The notes beneath the pieces are model-generated. The model made no database searches, was not told the DNA's origin, and worked only from the letters and a program-made list of their open reading frames with translations. DNA of 64,000 nucleotides from DAIMFL01 sp964372215. Its GTDB lineage: Bacteria; Pseudomonadota; Alphaproteobacteria; Dongiales; Dongiaceae. The stretch spans positions 1 to 64,000 of the forward strand of contig CAYJQC010000021.1 of NCBI GenBank assembly GCA_964372215.1. The letters are read 5' to 3'. Positions 1 through 9,098 of this stretch are shown one piece after another. Every line of letters begins with the position of its first letter. Within the stretch, counting starts at the first letter, position 1. A program made the position numbers and the translations under genes.

Positions 1-35
1 GCGTGTTTAGTGGGGGTTTTGGTTGCCCATGGGGT

Positions 36-62
36 GGGGGGGGGGGGGGGGGGGGGGGGGCG
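36..62. other. Homopolymeric G run, probable assembly artefact
   Basis: A run of more than 20 G residues cuts off the 3' end of the minus-strand HIG1 gene. The bases to its left do not continue that reading frame recognisably. A similar C/G-rich smear flanks the N gap inside metZ, so this is probably a contig join or sequencing artefact and not genomic sequence. Confidence 0.6.
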
Positions 63-260
63 CCCCCCGCCCATGACCAGGACCAGCAGCAGGAACAGGA
101 CGATCGCCCCGCCCTGCAGGATCACCCGCCAGCGCATGAAGCGGTTGGCGTTGCGGCGGTTGAATTCGCCGCCCCGCGCCATGCTGAACAGGCCGAAGAA
201 CAGGACCGCCAGGGTCGCCGCCATGGCGACGAACATCAGGGTTGCGATGAAACCGTTCAT
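63..260 (-). CDS. HIG1-domain twin-transmembrane protein, 3' end lost in G run
   Basis: 66 residues are readable before the frame runs into the G homopolymer. There are two hydrophobic helices, at about residues 4-26 and 47-63. Between them lies a basic loop containing GGEFNRRNANRFMRWRV. This layout (helix, short Arg/Asn-rich loop, MRWRV, helix) is that of the small HIG1-domain inner-membrane proteins common in alphaproteobacteria, which are about 65-75 residues long. Only a few C-terminal residues should therefore be missing. The ATG at 258-260 was chosen because the hydrophobic segment starts directly after it. The family is related to eukaryotic hypoxia-induced/respiratory supercomplex factors. 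A role near the respiratory chain is an inference from the family. Confidence 0.6.
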
Positions 261-312
261 CGCCAAGATATAGACCCGAGCCGGCGCTTAGCCAAGCCGG
301 GCCATGATGTTT

Positions 313-356
313 GGCGCCGAACGGCGCCCGCGGGGCATTTGGCGCCGAACGGCGCC
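313..356. repeat. Two copies of a 16-bp perfect palindrome
   Basis: The palindrome GGCGCCGAACGGCGCC occurs at 313-328 and again at 341-356, 28 bp apart, directly upstream of the glyoxalase gene. Each copy can form a short hairpin. The pair could also be an operator, but nothing in the sequence decides between these. Confidence 0.5.
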
Positions 357-378
357 GGAGGGTAAGGGAACCGTCGCG

Positions 379-798
379 ATGAAATATCTGCACACCATGG
401 TCCGGGTGACCGATATCGACAAGTCGCTGGATTTCTACTGCGACAAGCTCGGCCTCAAGGAGATCCGGCGCTACGACAACGACCAGGGCCGCTTCACCCT
501 GGTGTTCCTGGCGGCGCCCGGCGACGAGGACGCCCAGGTCGAGCTGACCTACAACTGGGACCCGGAGAAATACGACGGCGGGCGCAATTTCGGCCATCTG
601 GCCTATGAGGTGGACGATGTCTACGCCACCTGCCAGCGGCTCAAGGACGGCGGCGTCACCATCAACCGCCCGCCGCGCGACGGCCGCATGGCCTTCGTGC
701 GCTCGCCCGACAACATCTCGATCGAGATCCTGCAGAAAGGCGCGGCCAAGCCCCCGGCCGAGCCGTGGAGTTCGATGCAGAATACGGGGAAGTGGTAA
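379..798 (+). CDS. gloA: Glyoxalase I (lactoylglutathione lyase)
   Basis: Lactoylglutathione lyase isomerises the hemithioacetal of methylglyoxal and glutathione to S-lactoylglutathione, the first step of cytosolic methylglyoxal detoxification. The 139-residue protein matches the bacterial family length. It begins MKYLHTMVRVTDIDKSLDFY, with the N-terminal metal-ligand His at residue 5. It has the conserved FYCDKLGLKEIRR and DPDNISIEI-like (SPDNISIEILQKG) blocks of the VOC fold, and the last Glu is the expected C-terminal metal ligand. The ATG at 379 was preferred over upstream starts because the family begins at this Met. It stands alone between a palindrome pair and the convergent toxin gene. 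Confidence 0.93.
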   Translation: MKYLHTMVRVTDIDKSLDFYCDKLGLKEIRRYDNDQGRFTLVFLAAPGDEDAQVELTYNWDPEKYDGGRNFGHLAYEVDDVYATCQRLKDGGVTINRPPRDGRMAFVRSPDNISIEILQKGAAKPPAEPWSSMQNTGKW

Positions 799-805
799 AG
801 GGCGG

Positions 806-1198
806 TCAGATCAGCTCGAAGTCGTCGAGGCGCGCCGCGCGACGGTCGAAAGTGGCGGTCGCCGCGCAGCCGGCGTCTCGATTGGTCTGAGCGATGACAG
901 TGTCAGCAAAATCCTGACCTCGCCGCAGCGCTCGCAGTCCCGCCCAGACAGCATTCGGATCCTCGACCCGGATCTGGCTCGCCGAAACGAGCCCTTCCAC
1001 GGCACCGGCGATTTGCTCGCGATCGTAACCGTAGCCGCGGTCGAGCACCCAGACCAGTTCGCAAAGCACAACCCGGTTGATCCAGCCGGGCGAGTCCGGC
1101 GTGCAGTGCGCGGCGATGTAGGCGGCAGCGCGCTCTGCCTGCTCCGGGTCGTCGGCGACCAGCAGGCGCAACACGACGTTGCTGTCGAGCCCCTTCAC
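806..1198 (-). CDS. vapC: PIN-domain toxin, VapC type
   Basis: 130-residue PIN-domain ribonuclease. It begins MKGLDSNVVLRLLVADDPEQ, where the Asp after KGL is the first acidic metal ligand. A Glu follows in the RVVLCELVWVL segment, and the FADTVIAQ segment supplies the later Asp (here FADTV). VapC toxins cleave tRNA or other RNA and stop growth when their antitoxin is degraded. The gene lies 10 bp downstream of an AbrB-type antitoxin gene on the same strand, the standard antitoxin-toxin order. The specific RNA target cannot be read from the sequence. Confidence 0.85.
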   Translation of the reverse strand: MKGLDSNVVLRLLVADDPEQAERAAAYIAAHCTPDSPGWINRVVLCELVWVLDRGYGYDREQIAGAVEGLVSASQIRVEDPNAVWAGLRALRRGQDFADTVIAQTNRDAGCAATATFDRRAARLDDFELI

Positions 1199-1208
1199 CG
1201 TGGTGCCT

Positions 1209-1463
1209 CTACCGGCGCTTCGTCGATCGCTCGACAGCCGTGACCCGGATCACCCGATCGATGTCGTCGAGGCTGAGCGTCCGCTTCGGCTTGGGCAGGA
1301 TGCCCTTGAGGTCGCGCACGTCGACCGTCGCCGGGATCATCAGCACCCGCCCGTCCGGTTGGAGCACGAACTCCAGCCGATCACCGGGCTTCAGATGCAG
1401 CCGGTCGCGGATGTCCTTTGGGATCGTCGTCTGACCCTTGCTGGTCAGCGTGGCGGTGGACAT
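1209..1463 (-). CDS. vapB: AbrB/MazE-type antitoxin (VapB)
   Basis: 84-residue antitoxin with an N-terminal swapped-hairpin AbrB DNA-binding domain (ATLTSKGQTTIPKDIRDRL, then LKPGDRLEFVLQPDGRVLM). The C-terminal tail (SLDDIDRVIRVTAVERSTKRR) would wrap the toxin. The ATG at 1463 was chosen over 1481 because the AbrB domain starts there and the upstream codons overlap the likely operator. VapB proteins neutralise the cognate VapC and repress their own operon. Direct and inverted CCTTAC elements just upstream fit such autoregulation. Confidence 0.85.
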   Translation of the reverse strand: MSTATLTSKGQTTIPKDIRDRLHLKPGDRLEFVLQPDGRVLMIPATVDVRDLKGILPKPKRTLSLDDIDRVIRVTAVERSTKRR

Positions 1464-1469
1464 GGCGGA

Positions 1470-1506
1470 CCTTACTACCAAGATGATTCCTTACTATAGG
1501 GTAAGG
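1470..1506 (-). promoter_or_regulatory. Candidate vapBC operator
   Basis: Immediately upstream of the antitoxin start, CCTTACTA occurs at 1470-1477 and again at 1489-1496. A perfect inverted pair CCTTAC/GTAAGG spans 1489-1506 with a 6-bp centre. The local AT content is high for this genome. Repeats of this kind are typical binding sites for VapB or VapBC autoregulation. The function is inferred from position and symmetry. Confidence 0.45.
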
Positions 1507-1557
1507 AAATTGCAGATGCAAGGGTATGGCTCTCTATCCAAACACGAATCGTGCTGC

Positions 1558-1634
1558 CTCACCCTTCGACAGGCTCAGGGTGAGGTTTTGGAACCCAAAA
1601 TGCGCCCTCATGCTGAGCCTGTCGAAGCATGAGG
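1558..1634. repeat. Pair of family-A palindromes in opposite orientation
   Basis: The motif CTTCGACAGGCTCAGGGTGA (1558-1585) and its inverted relative, containing GAGCCTGTCGAAGCATGAG (1607-1634), face each other across about 20 bp. The 1507-1728 intergenic stretch holds nothing else recognisable. Further copies lie at 4656-4680, 61534-61556 and 61634-61660. These are short dispersed intergenic palindromes. Confidence 0.75.
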
Positions 1635-1728
1635 ATGGGCGAATTTTCTGCCCGCGCTCGTCGTCCCGGATCGCGCCATCCGTATTGCGAATGCGGGTGC
1701 GCCAGCGCGGCATTGAAAAGACGCCCAT

Positions 1729-2262
1729 TCATTCGCGTGCGCCGGCCGGCTTCTGGCCGGTCGACTTCCTGCCGAAGCAGATGGACCTGAAGGCGTACCC
1801 GCCGACGAACCCGCCGATCAGGACAAAGCATGCGAACTCGACCAGTTCGGGGAGCGAGAGAGGTGGCCGAAATTTCGTCGACCAGCGCAACAGCAATTCC
1901 GTCGACCGGAGCAACAGCAATGAAGTCAGGCCCAGCGCACCACCCAGCGCGATGTAGGCCACGATCCCGCGCCGATGGTGACGTTCAAGCCACGCGTGCA
2001 GCAAAACGCCGGCCGTAGCGGTGACGATATAAGCGGGAAGCACGCCGAATATCACAATCGCGCCCACGCTCAACTTCAATAGTTGGATGCTGGTGTAGTG
2101 CGATCTCGGTTCGGGGTTGAGGGCGAGCAGGGCAAACAGACACAGCGTGACGACGGCGAGCCCTGCGAGTGGCGCGAGGGCAAACGCCAGACCCCGACGG
2201 AGAAATGTCGGTCGATAACTCTGGGCCGAAGGGGCCGAGGGCTCGACATTTTCTTTCTGCAT
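1729..2262 (-). CDS. Hypothetical four-helix membrane protein
   Basis: 177 residues. A polar 20-residue N-terminus is followed by four hydrophobic segments at about 26-48, 66-88, 100-118 and 138-158. A basic loop, ERHHRRG, lies between helices 2 and 3. No motif points to a function. The gene stands alone between a repeat-rich spacer and a DJ-1 relic, and AT content in its flanks is somewhat higher than the window average. An inner-membrane location is inferred from hydropathy only. Confidence 0.6.
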   Translation of the reverse strand: MQKENVEPSAPSAQSYRPTFLRRGLAFALAPLAGLAVVTLCLFALLALNPEPRSHYTSIQLLKLSVGAIVIFGVLPAYIVTATAGVLLHAWLERHHRRGIVAYIALGGALGLTSLLLLRSTELLLRWSTKFRPPLSLPELVEFACFVLIGGFVGGYAFRSICFGRKSTGQKPAGARE

Positions 2263-2381
2263 CGCTCAGCGCACCGCCGTCATCGACTTGTGCCCAGCGT
2301 CGGCAACTCCGGGTCGCGTTTTCTCTAGCTCACCATAGTGGCGATTTTTTGTCGAGACTATCAACCGGAAGTAGCGACAGG

Positions 2382-2745
2382 GCGGCGGCGAAATTCGGCC
2401 GGTCTGGCCCTCCGGCACCCAGCCCGTGACGTCGTAGGGTGGGGCCGGCTCGTACTCCATGTATTTCTGGGTGGTGCGGGCGAACTCGTCGCCGAGCATC
2501 TGGCCGAGCAGCCAGAGCGACATGTCGATCCCGGCGGAGACCCCGGCGGCGGTGACCGGGTTGCCGTCGGCGATGTAGCCCACCTTCTTCACCACCTCGC
2601 CTTCGCCGAGCGCGGCCAGGTTGTCGGCGAACGCCCAATGGGTGGTGTAGCGCCGCCCGTGCACCACCCCGGCGCCGGCCAGCAGCAGCGTGCCGGTGCA
2701 CAAGCTGGTGCCCCAATCGCCCCGACGCGGGCTTCCGCCCTGCAA
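2382..2745 (-). pseudogene. DJ-1/PfpI family remnant, N-terminal half missing
   Basis: The frame encodes the C-terminal half of a DJ-1/PfpI (isonitrile hydratase-like) protein. The nucleophile elbow region (TSLCTGTLLLAGAGVVHGR), the THWAFADNL block, DGNPVTAAGVSAGIDMSLWL and MEYEPAPPYDVTG follow in the family's usual order. The N-terminal half, about 100 residues of Rossmann-like core, is absent upstream. Beyond residue 120 the frame continues into non-homologous sequence to 2266. The start codon and both ends are therefore degraded, and this is best read as a decayed gene. Confidence 0.7.
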
Positions 2746-2865
2746 CCAAATCGATCATCCATGACTACTCACCCCTGTCCAGTTACAAGGGTTGCGCAGG
2801 GTTGGTGAGGCTTGCCCGAGTTTACCCGGGGCTGGGTGAGGGGGTAAGCCTTCGCGCGCAGCCGC

Positions 2866-4545
2866 TCAGTTCCGCCCGCTCAGCAGTCCCCTTGCGATGA
2901 CCTGGGCCTGGATCTCGGCGGCGCCCTCGAAGATGTTGAGGATGCGGGCGTCGCACAGCACGCGGGAGATCGGGTATTCCTCGGCATAGCCGTTGCCGCC
3001 ATGGACCTGGAGGGCGTTGTCGGCGTTGGCCCAGGCGACCCGGGCGGCCAGCAGCTTGGCCATCCCCGCCTCGATGTCGCAGCGCCGGTCGGAATCCTTC
3101 TCGCGCGCGGCGAAATAGCTGAGCTGGCGGGCGACCATGGTCTCGACCGCCATCCAGGCGAGCTTGCCGGCGACCCTGGGGAATTCGTAGATCTGCTTGC
3201 CGAACTGGATGCGCTCGCGGGCATAGGCGAGGCCGAGCTCCATGGCGCATTGCGCGACGCCGACGGCGCGCGCCGCGGTCTGGATGCGCGCCGACTCGAA
3301 GGTCGCCATGAGCTGCTTGAAGCCCTGGCCCTCGATGCCGCCGAGCAGGTTCTCGGCCTTCACCTCGAAGCCGTCGAAGCCGAGCTCGTACTCCTTCATG
3401 CCGCGATAGCCGAGCACCCGGATCTCGCCGCCGGTCATGCCGGGGGCGGGGAAGGGATCGTTCTCGGTGCCGCGCGGCTTCTCGGCGATGAACATGGAGA
3501 GGCCCTTGTAGCCGGGCTCGCTCGGATCGGTGCGGACCAGCAGGGTCATCACGTCGCTGCGCGCGGCGTGGGTGATCCAGGTCTTGTTGCCGGTCACCCG
3601 GTAGACGTCGTCCCCATTGCTCCCCTTGGCCTTGACCGCGCGGGTGCGCAAGGAGCCGAGGTCGGAGCCGGTGCCGGGTTCGGTGAACACGGCGGTCGGC
3701 AGGATCTCGCCGCTGGCGATCCGGGGCAGCCATTTCGCCTTCTGCGCCTCGGTGCCGCCGAGGCGAATGAGCTCGGCCGCGATCTCCGAGCGGGTGCCCA
3801 ATGAGCCGAGGCCGATATAGCCGCGCGACAATTCCTCGGTCACCACGCACATCGCCATCTTGCCGAGGCCGAGGCCGCCGAATGCCTCGGGTACGGTGAG
3901 GCCGAAGATGCCGAGCCCGGCGAGCTGCTGGATCACCTCGAGGGGGATCAGCACGTCCTGCTTGTGCCATTCATGGGCCGCCGCGCGATGGTCCTCGGCC
4001 ACTTTGCGGAACTGGTCGCGCACCATGTCGAGAGTGTCGTCGTCGAGCGCGGGGTCGCCGAAATGACCATCGGAGATCAGGGCCGCGATGCGCATGCGCA
4101 CCCCCGAGGTGTTGCCGCCGCGGATCAGCGCCCACACCGAATCGTTGGAGAACACGCCGGTCGCCTCGTAGCCGACCCCGAGATCGGCGAGCCGCACGAT
4201 CTCGCCCTGGCTCATCGGCAGCCCGCCGCCCATCTGCGCCAGGTACTCGCCGAACGCGGCCTGGCAGATCAGCCCCTCGAGCTCGCCGAGGCGGCCCGAG
4301 CCGTCGAGCCGCTCGGCCCAGGCCAGGGTCTGGCGCAGCGCCGCCGCATAGGTCGCGACCCAGGCCATGCCGTGGGCCGCGTACTGCTCGCGGTCCATGC
4401 CGTCGCGGCCCTCGGCCAGCCCGGCCACCGCCTTGCGCACGGCGTCGACCAGCTTTTCGGCGGCGTCGAGCCCGGCCCGGCAGGCGGCCAGCAGATCGGG
4501 GAGGAGGAGAGGCGCGTCGGCCCGGCGCTGGGCGGCTTGGGTCAT
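2866..4545 (-). CDS. mcd: (2S)-methylsuccinyl-CoA dehydrogenase
   Basis: FAD enzyme that oxidises (2S)-methylsuccinyl-CoA to mesaconyl-CoA in the ethylmalonyl-CoA pathway. At 559 residues it is much longer than ordinary acyl-CoA dehydrogenases (about 380). The first 160 residues form the extra helical N-terminal domain characteristic of Mcd. The acyl-CoA dehydrogenase core then shows VFTEPGTGSDLGSLRT, GNKTWITHA, ESARIQTAARAVGVAQ, QIYEFPRVAGKLA and QVHGGNGYAEEYPISR. The ATG at 4545 was selected because it starts the conserved N-terminal domain and in-frame upstream sequence is repeat DNA. ccr lies 223 bp upstream on the same strand, which supports the assignment. Confidence 0.9.
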   Translation of the reverse strand: MTQAAQRRADAPLLLPDLLAACRAGLDAAEKLVDAVRKAVAGLAEGRDGMDREQYAAHGMAWVATYAAALRQTLAWAERLDGSGRLGELEGLICQAAFGEYLAQMGGGLPMSQGEIVRLADLGVGYEATGVFSNDSVWALIRGGNTSGVRMRIAALISDGHFGDPALDDDTLDMVRDQFRKVAEDHRAAAHEWHKQDVLIPLEVIQQLAGLGIFGLTVPEAFGGLGLGKMAMCVVTEELSRGYIGLGSLGTRSEIAAELIRLGGTEAQKAKWLPRIASGEILPTAVFTEPGTGSDLGSLRTRAVKAKGSNGDDVYRVTGNKTWITHAARSDVMTLLVRTDPSEPGYKGLSMFIAEKPRGTENDPFPAPGMTGGEIRVLGYRGMKEYELGFDGFEVKAENLLGGIEGQGFKQLMATFESARIQTAARAVGVAQCAMELGLAYARERIQFGKQIYEFPRVAGKLAWMAVETMVARQLSYFAAREKDSDRRCDIEAGMAKLLAARVAWANADNALQVHGGNGYAEEYPISRVLCDARILNIFEGAAEIQAQVIARGLLSGRN

Positions 4546-4587
4546 GTAGGTCTCGCTGATTGATGTGCGCCGACTTTCTACGTTCAC

Positions 4588-4694
4588 TGTCATGCGCGGA
4601 CTTGATCCGCGCATCCATTCATCCGCTTGCGCGGGCGGTTGGATGGATCGCCGGGTCATCCTTCGACAGGCTCAGGATGAGGCCCGGCGATGAC
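4588..4694. repeat. Family-B palindromic element carrying a family-A insertion
   Basis: A hairpin-rich element between mcd and ccr begins GTCATGCGCGGACTTGATCC and ends GGCCCGGCGATGACAA. A second copy lies at 25048-25132. In that copy the central palindrome is the simple GCCGGGTCGAACCCGGC. Here the same centre is split by a complete family-A palindrome at 4656-4680 (CTTCGACAGGCTCAGGATGA). The element fills most of the 223-bp gap between the two genes. Confidence 0.8.
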
Positions 4695-4768
4695 AACTGA
4701 ACAAGCGCAGTGACGCGTCGTGCCTTTGTGGTTCACGGCAGCCGGGGTTCGAAGCTGCGGCTCCGCCC

Positions 4769-6052
<1,284 letters not shown>

Positions 6053-6285
6053 GGTCCTCGCCCCTCTTGGTTCCGTCGCTGGGCTGCCCGCGGTGCTGAA
6101 CCTCAGGCTCGGCCTAGAGCAATAGCGGGCGAGGGACCATTTTGCAACGCACAAAAGGGTTAAAAGTTGCGACGCTGTGCCACAAACAGCAATTAAATTG
6201 CGCGTAGAGCCGAATAATTGATGCTATCCGTCGATGGCGATGCCGCACTGCACCTGACGGCAATCGCCGCGAACGGCGCCGGCGC

Positions 6286-7215
6286 TCAGCGCTGGCCGAT
6301 CTTCCAGCCATCGCCGTCCTGGGCCAGCGGGAAGGTCGAGGTCTCGGTGTCGCTGTGCTGCAGCACGACGACGGCGCTGGCATTGTCGAAGACGTAGACC
6401 TTCGTCACCAGCGCCACCATGTCCGCCGGCTGCATCTGGCCGTCCTCGAGCATCATGCTGTTCATCATCTCGAGGTCGCCTTCGGTCAACTGGTCGAGCA
6501 TGGGGTCGCCGGCCGCCACCGCATCCCGGATCGCCGCCATGTCCTTGGCGGCGATCGCCTCGACGAAGCGCAGCACCGCCGCGGCATGCGGCCCCTGGCG
6601 GGCCGCGTCGCCCTCCAGCGTCTCGACCAGCTGTGGCGCCCGGATGATCGCCGCGTCGAAGGTGGCGTCGAAGGTGAAGGCGGCCGGCAGGTCCGGATCG
6701 CCGTCGAAATTGACCACGTCCATGGGCTCGGGGGTGCGCACATGGCCGCGCAGATGGCCGTCGGCCTCGGCCCAGTCCTCGAGCACCACCATCGGCAGCG
6801 CGTTCATGGTGATGACGGTGAAGAATTGCGGCCCCTCGGCCTCGGGCAGCAGGGTGCGGCCGCTCGACACCTCGCCGGTCTCGGGGTTCACCTCGAAGCC
6901 GATGCCGCGCAGATTGCCCTCGAAGGAAAGCCGGTGCGCGGCCATGTCCGAGGGGGTCTGCCCGTCCGGGAACGGCCGGTCGGTGAGCAGGACGCTGTAG
7001 GTCCGCGCCGGCCCGTCGCCGAACTGCATCTCGGGGATCTCGCTGACCTCGATGACATACGCGTGGGTCAGCGCGGTTGGACGGTCGTCGAGCATCAGGG
7101 CGCCCTCGGCGGTGCCGGCCATGTCGGCCCGGGCGGGCGCCGCCAGGGTCGGCAGCAGGATGCCGGCGGCCAGTGCGGCCAGGACGGACGCGAACGCCAG
7201 ACGCAACGCAGCCAT
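6286..7215 (-). CDS. Hypothetical secreted/periplasmic protein
   Basis: 309 residues. The first 26 or so form a Sec signal peptide (MAALRLAFASVLAALAAGIL, then cleavage probably after APARA). The mature part is acidic, with no membrane segment and no recognised catalytic motif. A segment with FTVITMNALPMVVLEDW precedes a helical C-terminal third rich in Asp and Met (GDLEMMNSMMLEDGQMQ). The end, TFPLAQDGDGWKIGQ, resembles terminal strands of NTF2-like or DUF4878 folds, but this is weak. The 233 bp upstream of ccr (6053-6285) lie just beyond its 3' end and hold no gene. Confidence 0.6.
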   Translation of the reverse strand: MAALRLAFASVLAALAAGILLPTLAAPARADMAGTAEGALMLDDRPTALTHAYVIEVSEIPEMQFGDGPARTYSVLLTDRPFPDGQTPSDMAAHRLSFEGNLRGIGFEVNPETGEVSSGRTLLPEAEGPQFFTVITMNALPMVVLEDWAEADGHLRGHVRTPEPMDVVNFDGDPDLPAAFTFDATFDAAIIRAPQLVETLEGDAARQGPHAAAVLRFVEAIAAKDMAAIRDAVAAGDPMLDQLTEGDLEMMNSMMLEDGQMQPADMVALVTKVYVFDNASAVVVLQHSDTETSTFPLAQDGDGWKIGQR

Positions 7216-7410
7216 GACGCCTCTCCCCCGAAGGCCCGGCTTCCCGGCGGCCCGCCGTCCCAAGGGCACGGGCGCGACCGCGGGGCCGGATGATTGTTGC
7301 GACCTCAATCCTAGCACGCGGACTTAAACGCGTCCGCTGCGCCGGCGTTGACTTGCGTCACCGTCCGGGCATACTCGGCCCTGCGCGCCCGATCAGGCTT
7401 TCTGGGCGGT

Positions 7411-7470
7411 GCGCCGTGGCGATTTGTATCCGGATTGCGGCCACGTAAAACAAGCCGCTAAAAGGGTCAG
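7411..7470 (+). ncRNA. SAM-II riboswitch upstream of metZ
   Basis: The stretch contains stem arms CGTGGC (7415-7420) and GCCACG (7440-7445), with the loop sequence GATTTG after the first arm. The pseudoknot strand GCTAAAAGGG follows at 7456-7465. This is the SAM-II (metA-type) aptamer arrangement, known almost only from alphaproteobacteria upstream of methionine-synthesis genes. It lies about 100 nt before metZ. A further hairpin with CCCCGACC/GGCCGGGG arms at about 7480-7503, followed by GTCGTCGTTTT, could be the expression platform or terminator. SAM binding should lower metZ expression. The exact switching mode is inferred. Confidence 0.88.
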
Positions 7471-7573
7471 AGCGTTGCCGCCCCGACCTTTTCCGGCCGG
7501 GGCGTCGTCGTTTTGGGACGCCCGGGCCCGCGGCGCTTTTCCCTCACACGGGGCGGCGGAAGGAAGCGGCGAC

Positions 7574-8889
7574 ATGGCGGCGAGCCAGCCCACGGACAGC
7601 GACAAGCGCGCCTGGCGGGAACAGACCCGGCTGGTGCAGGAGGGCGTGCTGCGCTCGCCCTTCGGCGAGACCTGCGAGGCCATCTACATGACCTCGGGCT
7701 TCGTCTACGGCTCGGCCGAGGAGGCCGAGGCGGCGTTCAACAACACGCGCCCGCGGTTCGTCTATTCGCGCTTTTCGAACCCGACGGTCGCGATGTTCGA
7801 AGCGCGCATGGCCGGGCTCGAGGGGGCGGCGGCGGCGCGCGCCACCTCGTCCGGCATGGCGGCGGTGTTCGCCGCGCTCGCCTGCCAGCTCAAGGCCGGC
7901 CAGCGGGTGGTGGCCTCGAACGCGCTGTTCGGGTCGTGCAACTTCGTGATCACCGAGATCCTGCCGCGCTTCGGCATCGAGACCGTGCTGGTCGACGGCC
8001 GCGACCTCGATGCCTGGCAGCGCGCCCTGGCGCCGGGCGCCGCCGCGGTGTTCGTGGAGAGCCCGTCCAACCCGCAGCTCCAGGTGCTCGACCTCCAGGC
8101 GATCGCCGATCTCGCGCACCGGGCCGGCGCCCGCGTCATCGTCGACAACGTGTTCGCCTCGCCCCTGCTGCAGAAGCCGCTCGAGCTCGGCGCCGACATC
8201 GTCGTCTACTCCGCGACCAAGCATATCGACGGCCAGGGCCGCGTGCTCGGCGGCGCGCGCCTGGCCGGCGCCGCCGGCGTAAACCACACCCGGCAGCCCA
8301 TACAGCCNNNNNNNNNNCCCCCCCCCCACCCAACCCCCCGCCCCCGGCCGGCGGCGGGGGCGGGGTGCCCGGCCCCGACGCCGCCTTCGTCAACGACACG
8401 CTGCAGCCATTCCTGCGCCACACCGGCCCGGCGTTGTCGCCGATGAACGCCTGGCTGCTGCTCAAGGGGCTGGAGACCCTGTCGCTGCGGCTGGACCGGC
8501 AATGCGCCAGCGCGCTGGCGCTCGCCCGCGCCCTCGAAGGCCGGCCGGGCGTCACCCAGGTGCTCTATCCCGCCCTCGACAGCCATCCCCAGCGCGCGCT
8601 CGCCGCCCGCCAGATGCGGGCCGGCGGCTCGCTGGTGTCGCTCAGCCTGGCCGGCGGCAAGCCGGCGGCGTTCCGTTTCCTGAACGCGCTCCGGCTGATC
8701 GTCATCTCCAACAATCTCGGCGATTCCAAGAGCCTCGTCACCCATCCTGCGACCACCACCCACCAGCGCCTGTCGCCGGAGGTCCGGGCGGCGCAAGGCA
8801 TCGACGACGGCATGGTGCGGCTCTCGGTCGGGCTCGAGGACGTGGCCGACATCGAGGACGACCTGACGCGCGCCCTCGCCGCGGTGTGA
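7574..8889 (+). CDS. metZ: O-succinylhomoserine sulfhydrylase, interrupted by scaffold gap
   Basis: PLP enzyme making homocysteine directly from O-succinylhomoserine and sulfide. The N-terminal part (7574 to about 8280) has TSGFVYGSAEEAEAAF, YSRFSNPTVAMFE, SGMAAVFAAL and the PLP-lysine segment SATKHIDGQGRVLGG. The C-terminal part, in a different frame after the gap (about 8370-8889), has FLRHTGPALSPMNAWLLLKG, LETLSLR and SNNLGDSKSLVTHP. Between them, 10 N (8308-8317) and C/G-rich sequence do not resemble the family. The missing piece should be very short, so the real gene is probably intact and the frame change is an assembly error. Expression is probably controlled by the upstream SAM-II element. 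Confidence 0.9.
8275..8370. other. Scaffold gap with low-complexity flanks inside metZ
   Basis: Ten N bases (8308-8317) are bordered on the right by a C-run and C/G-only sequence, and on the left by about 30 bases that do not fit metZ. The MetZ alignment stops before it and resumes after it in another frame. This should be treated as unreliable sequence. Confidence 0.8.
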
Positions 8890-9098
8890 AGCGCCTACCG
8901 GCCGGTCACACGGCACCCCCGGCACGGGGTGCCGGGGTCGGTGGCAGGCTCCGTCGGACCGAGTCTGCGCCGTGCGATCTCTTCCCAGTGCTCACGTCGC
9001 TCCCCGTTCGAGATTGGACGTTTCTTACCAAGCCATTCTGATCTCGCGCCGCCGCGGCGCGGCATCACCTCGCAGTTCAGCAGGCAGGTCCCGGTTCA

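Noticed and set aside
36..62. G-run as a G-quadruplex or switch
   Set aside because: Length and position at a contig edge, and the similar smear at the N gap, point to an artefact.
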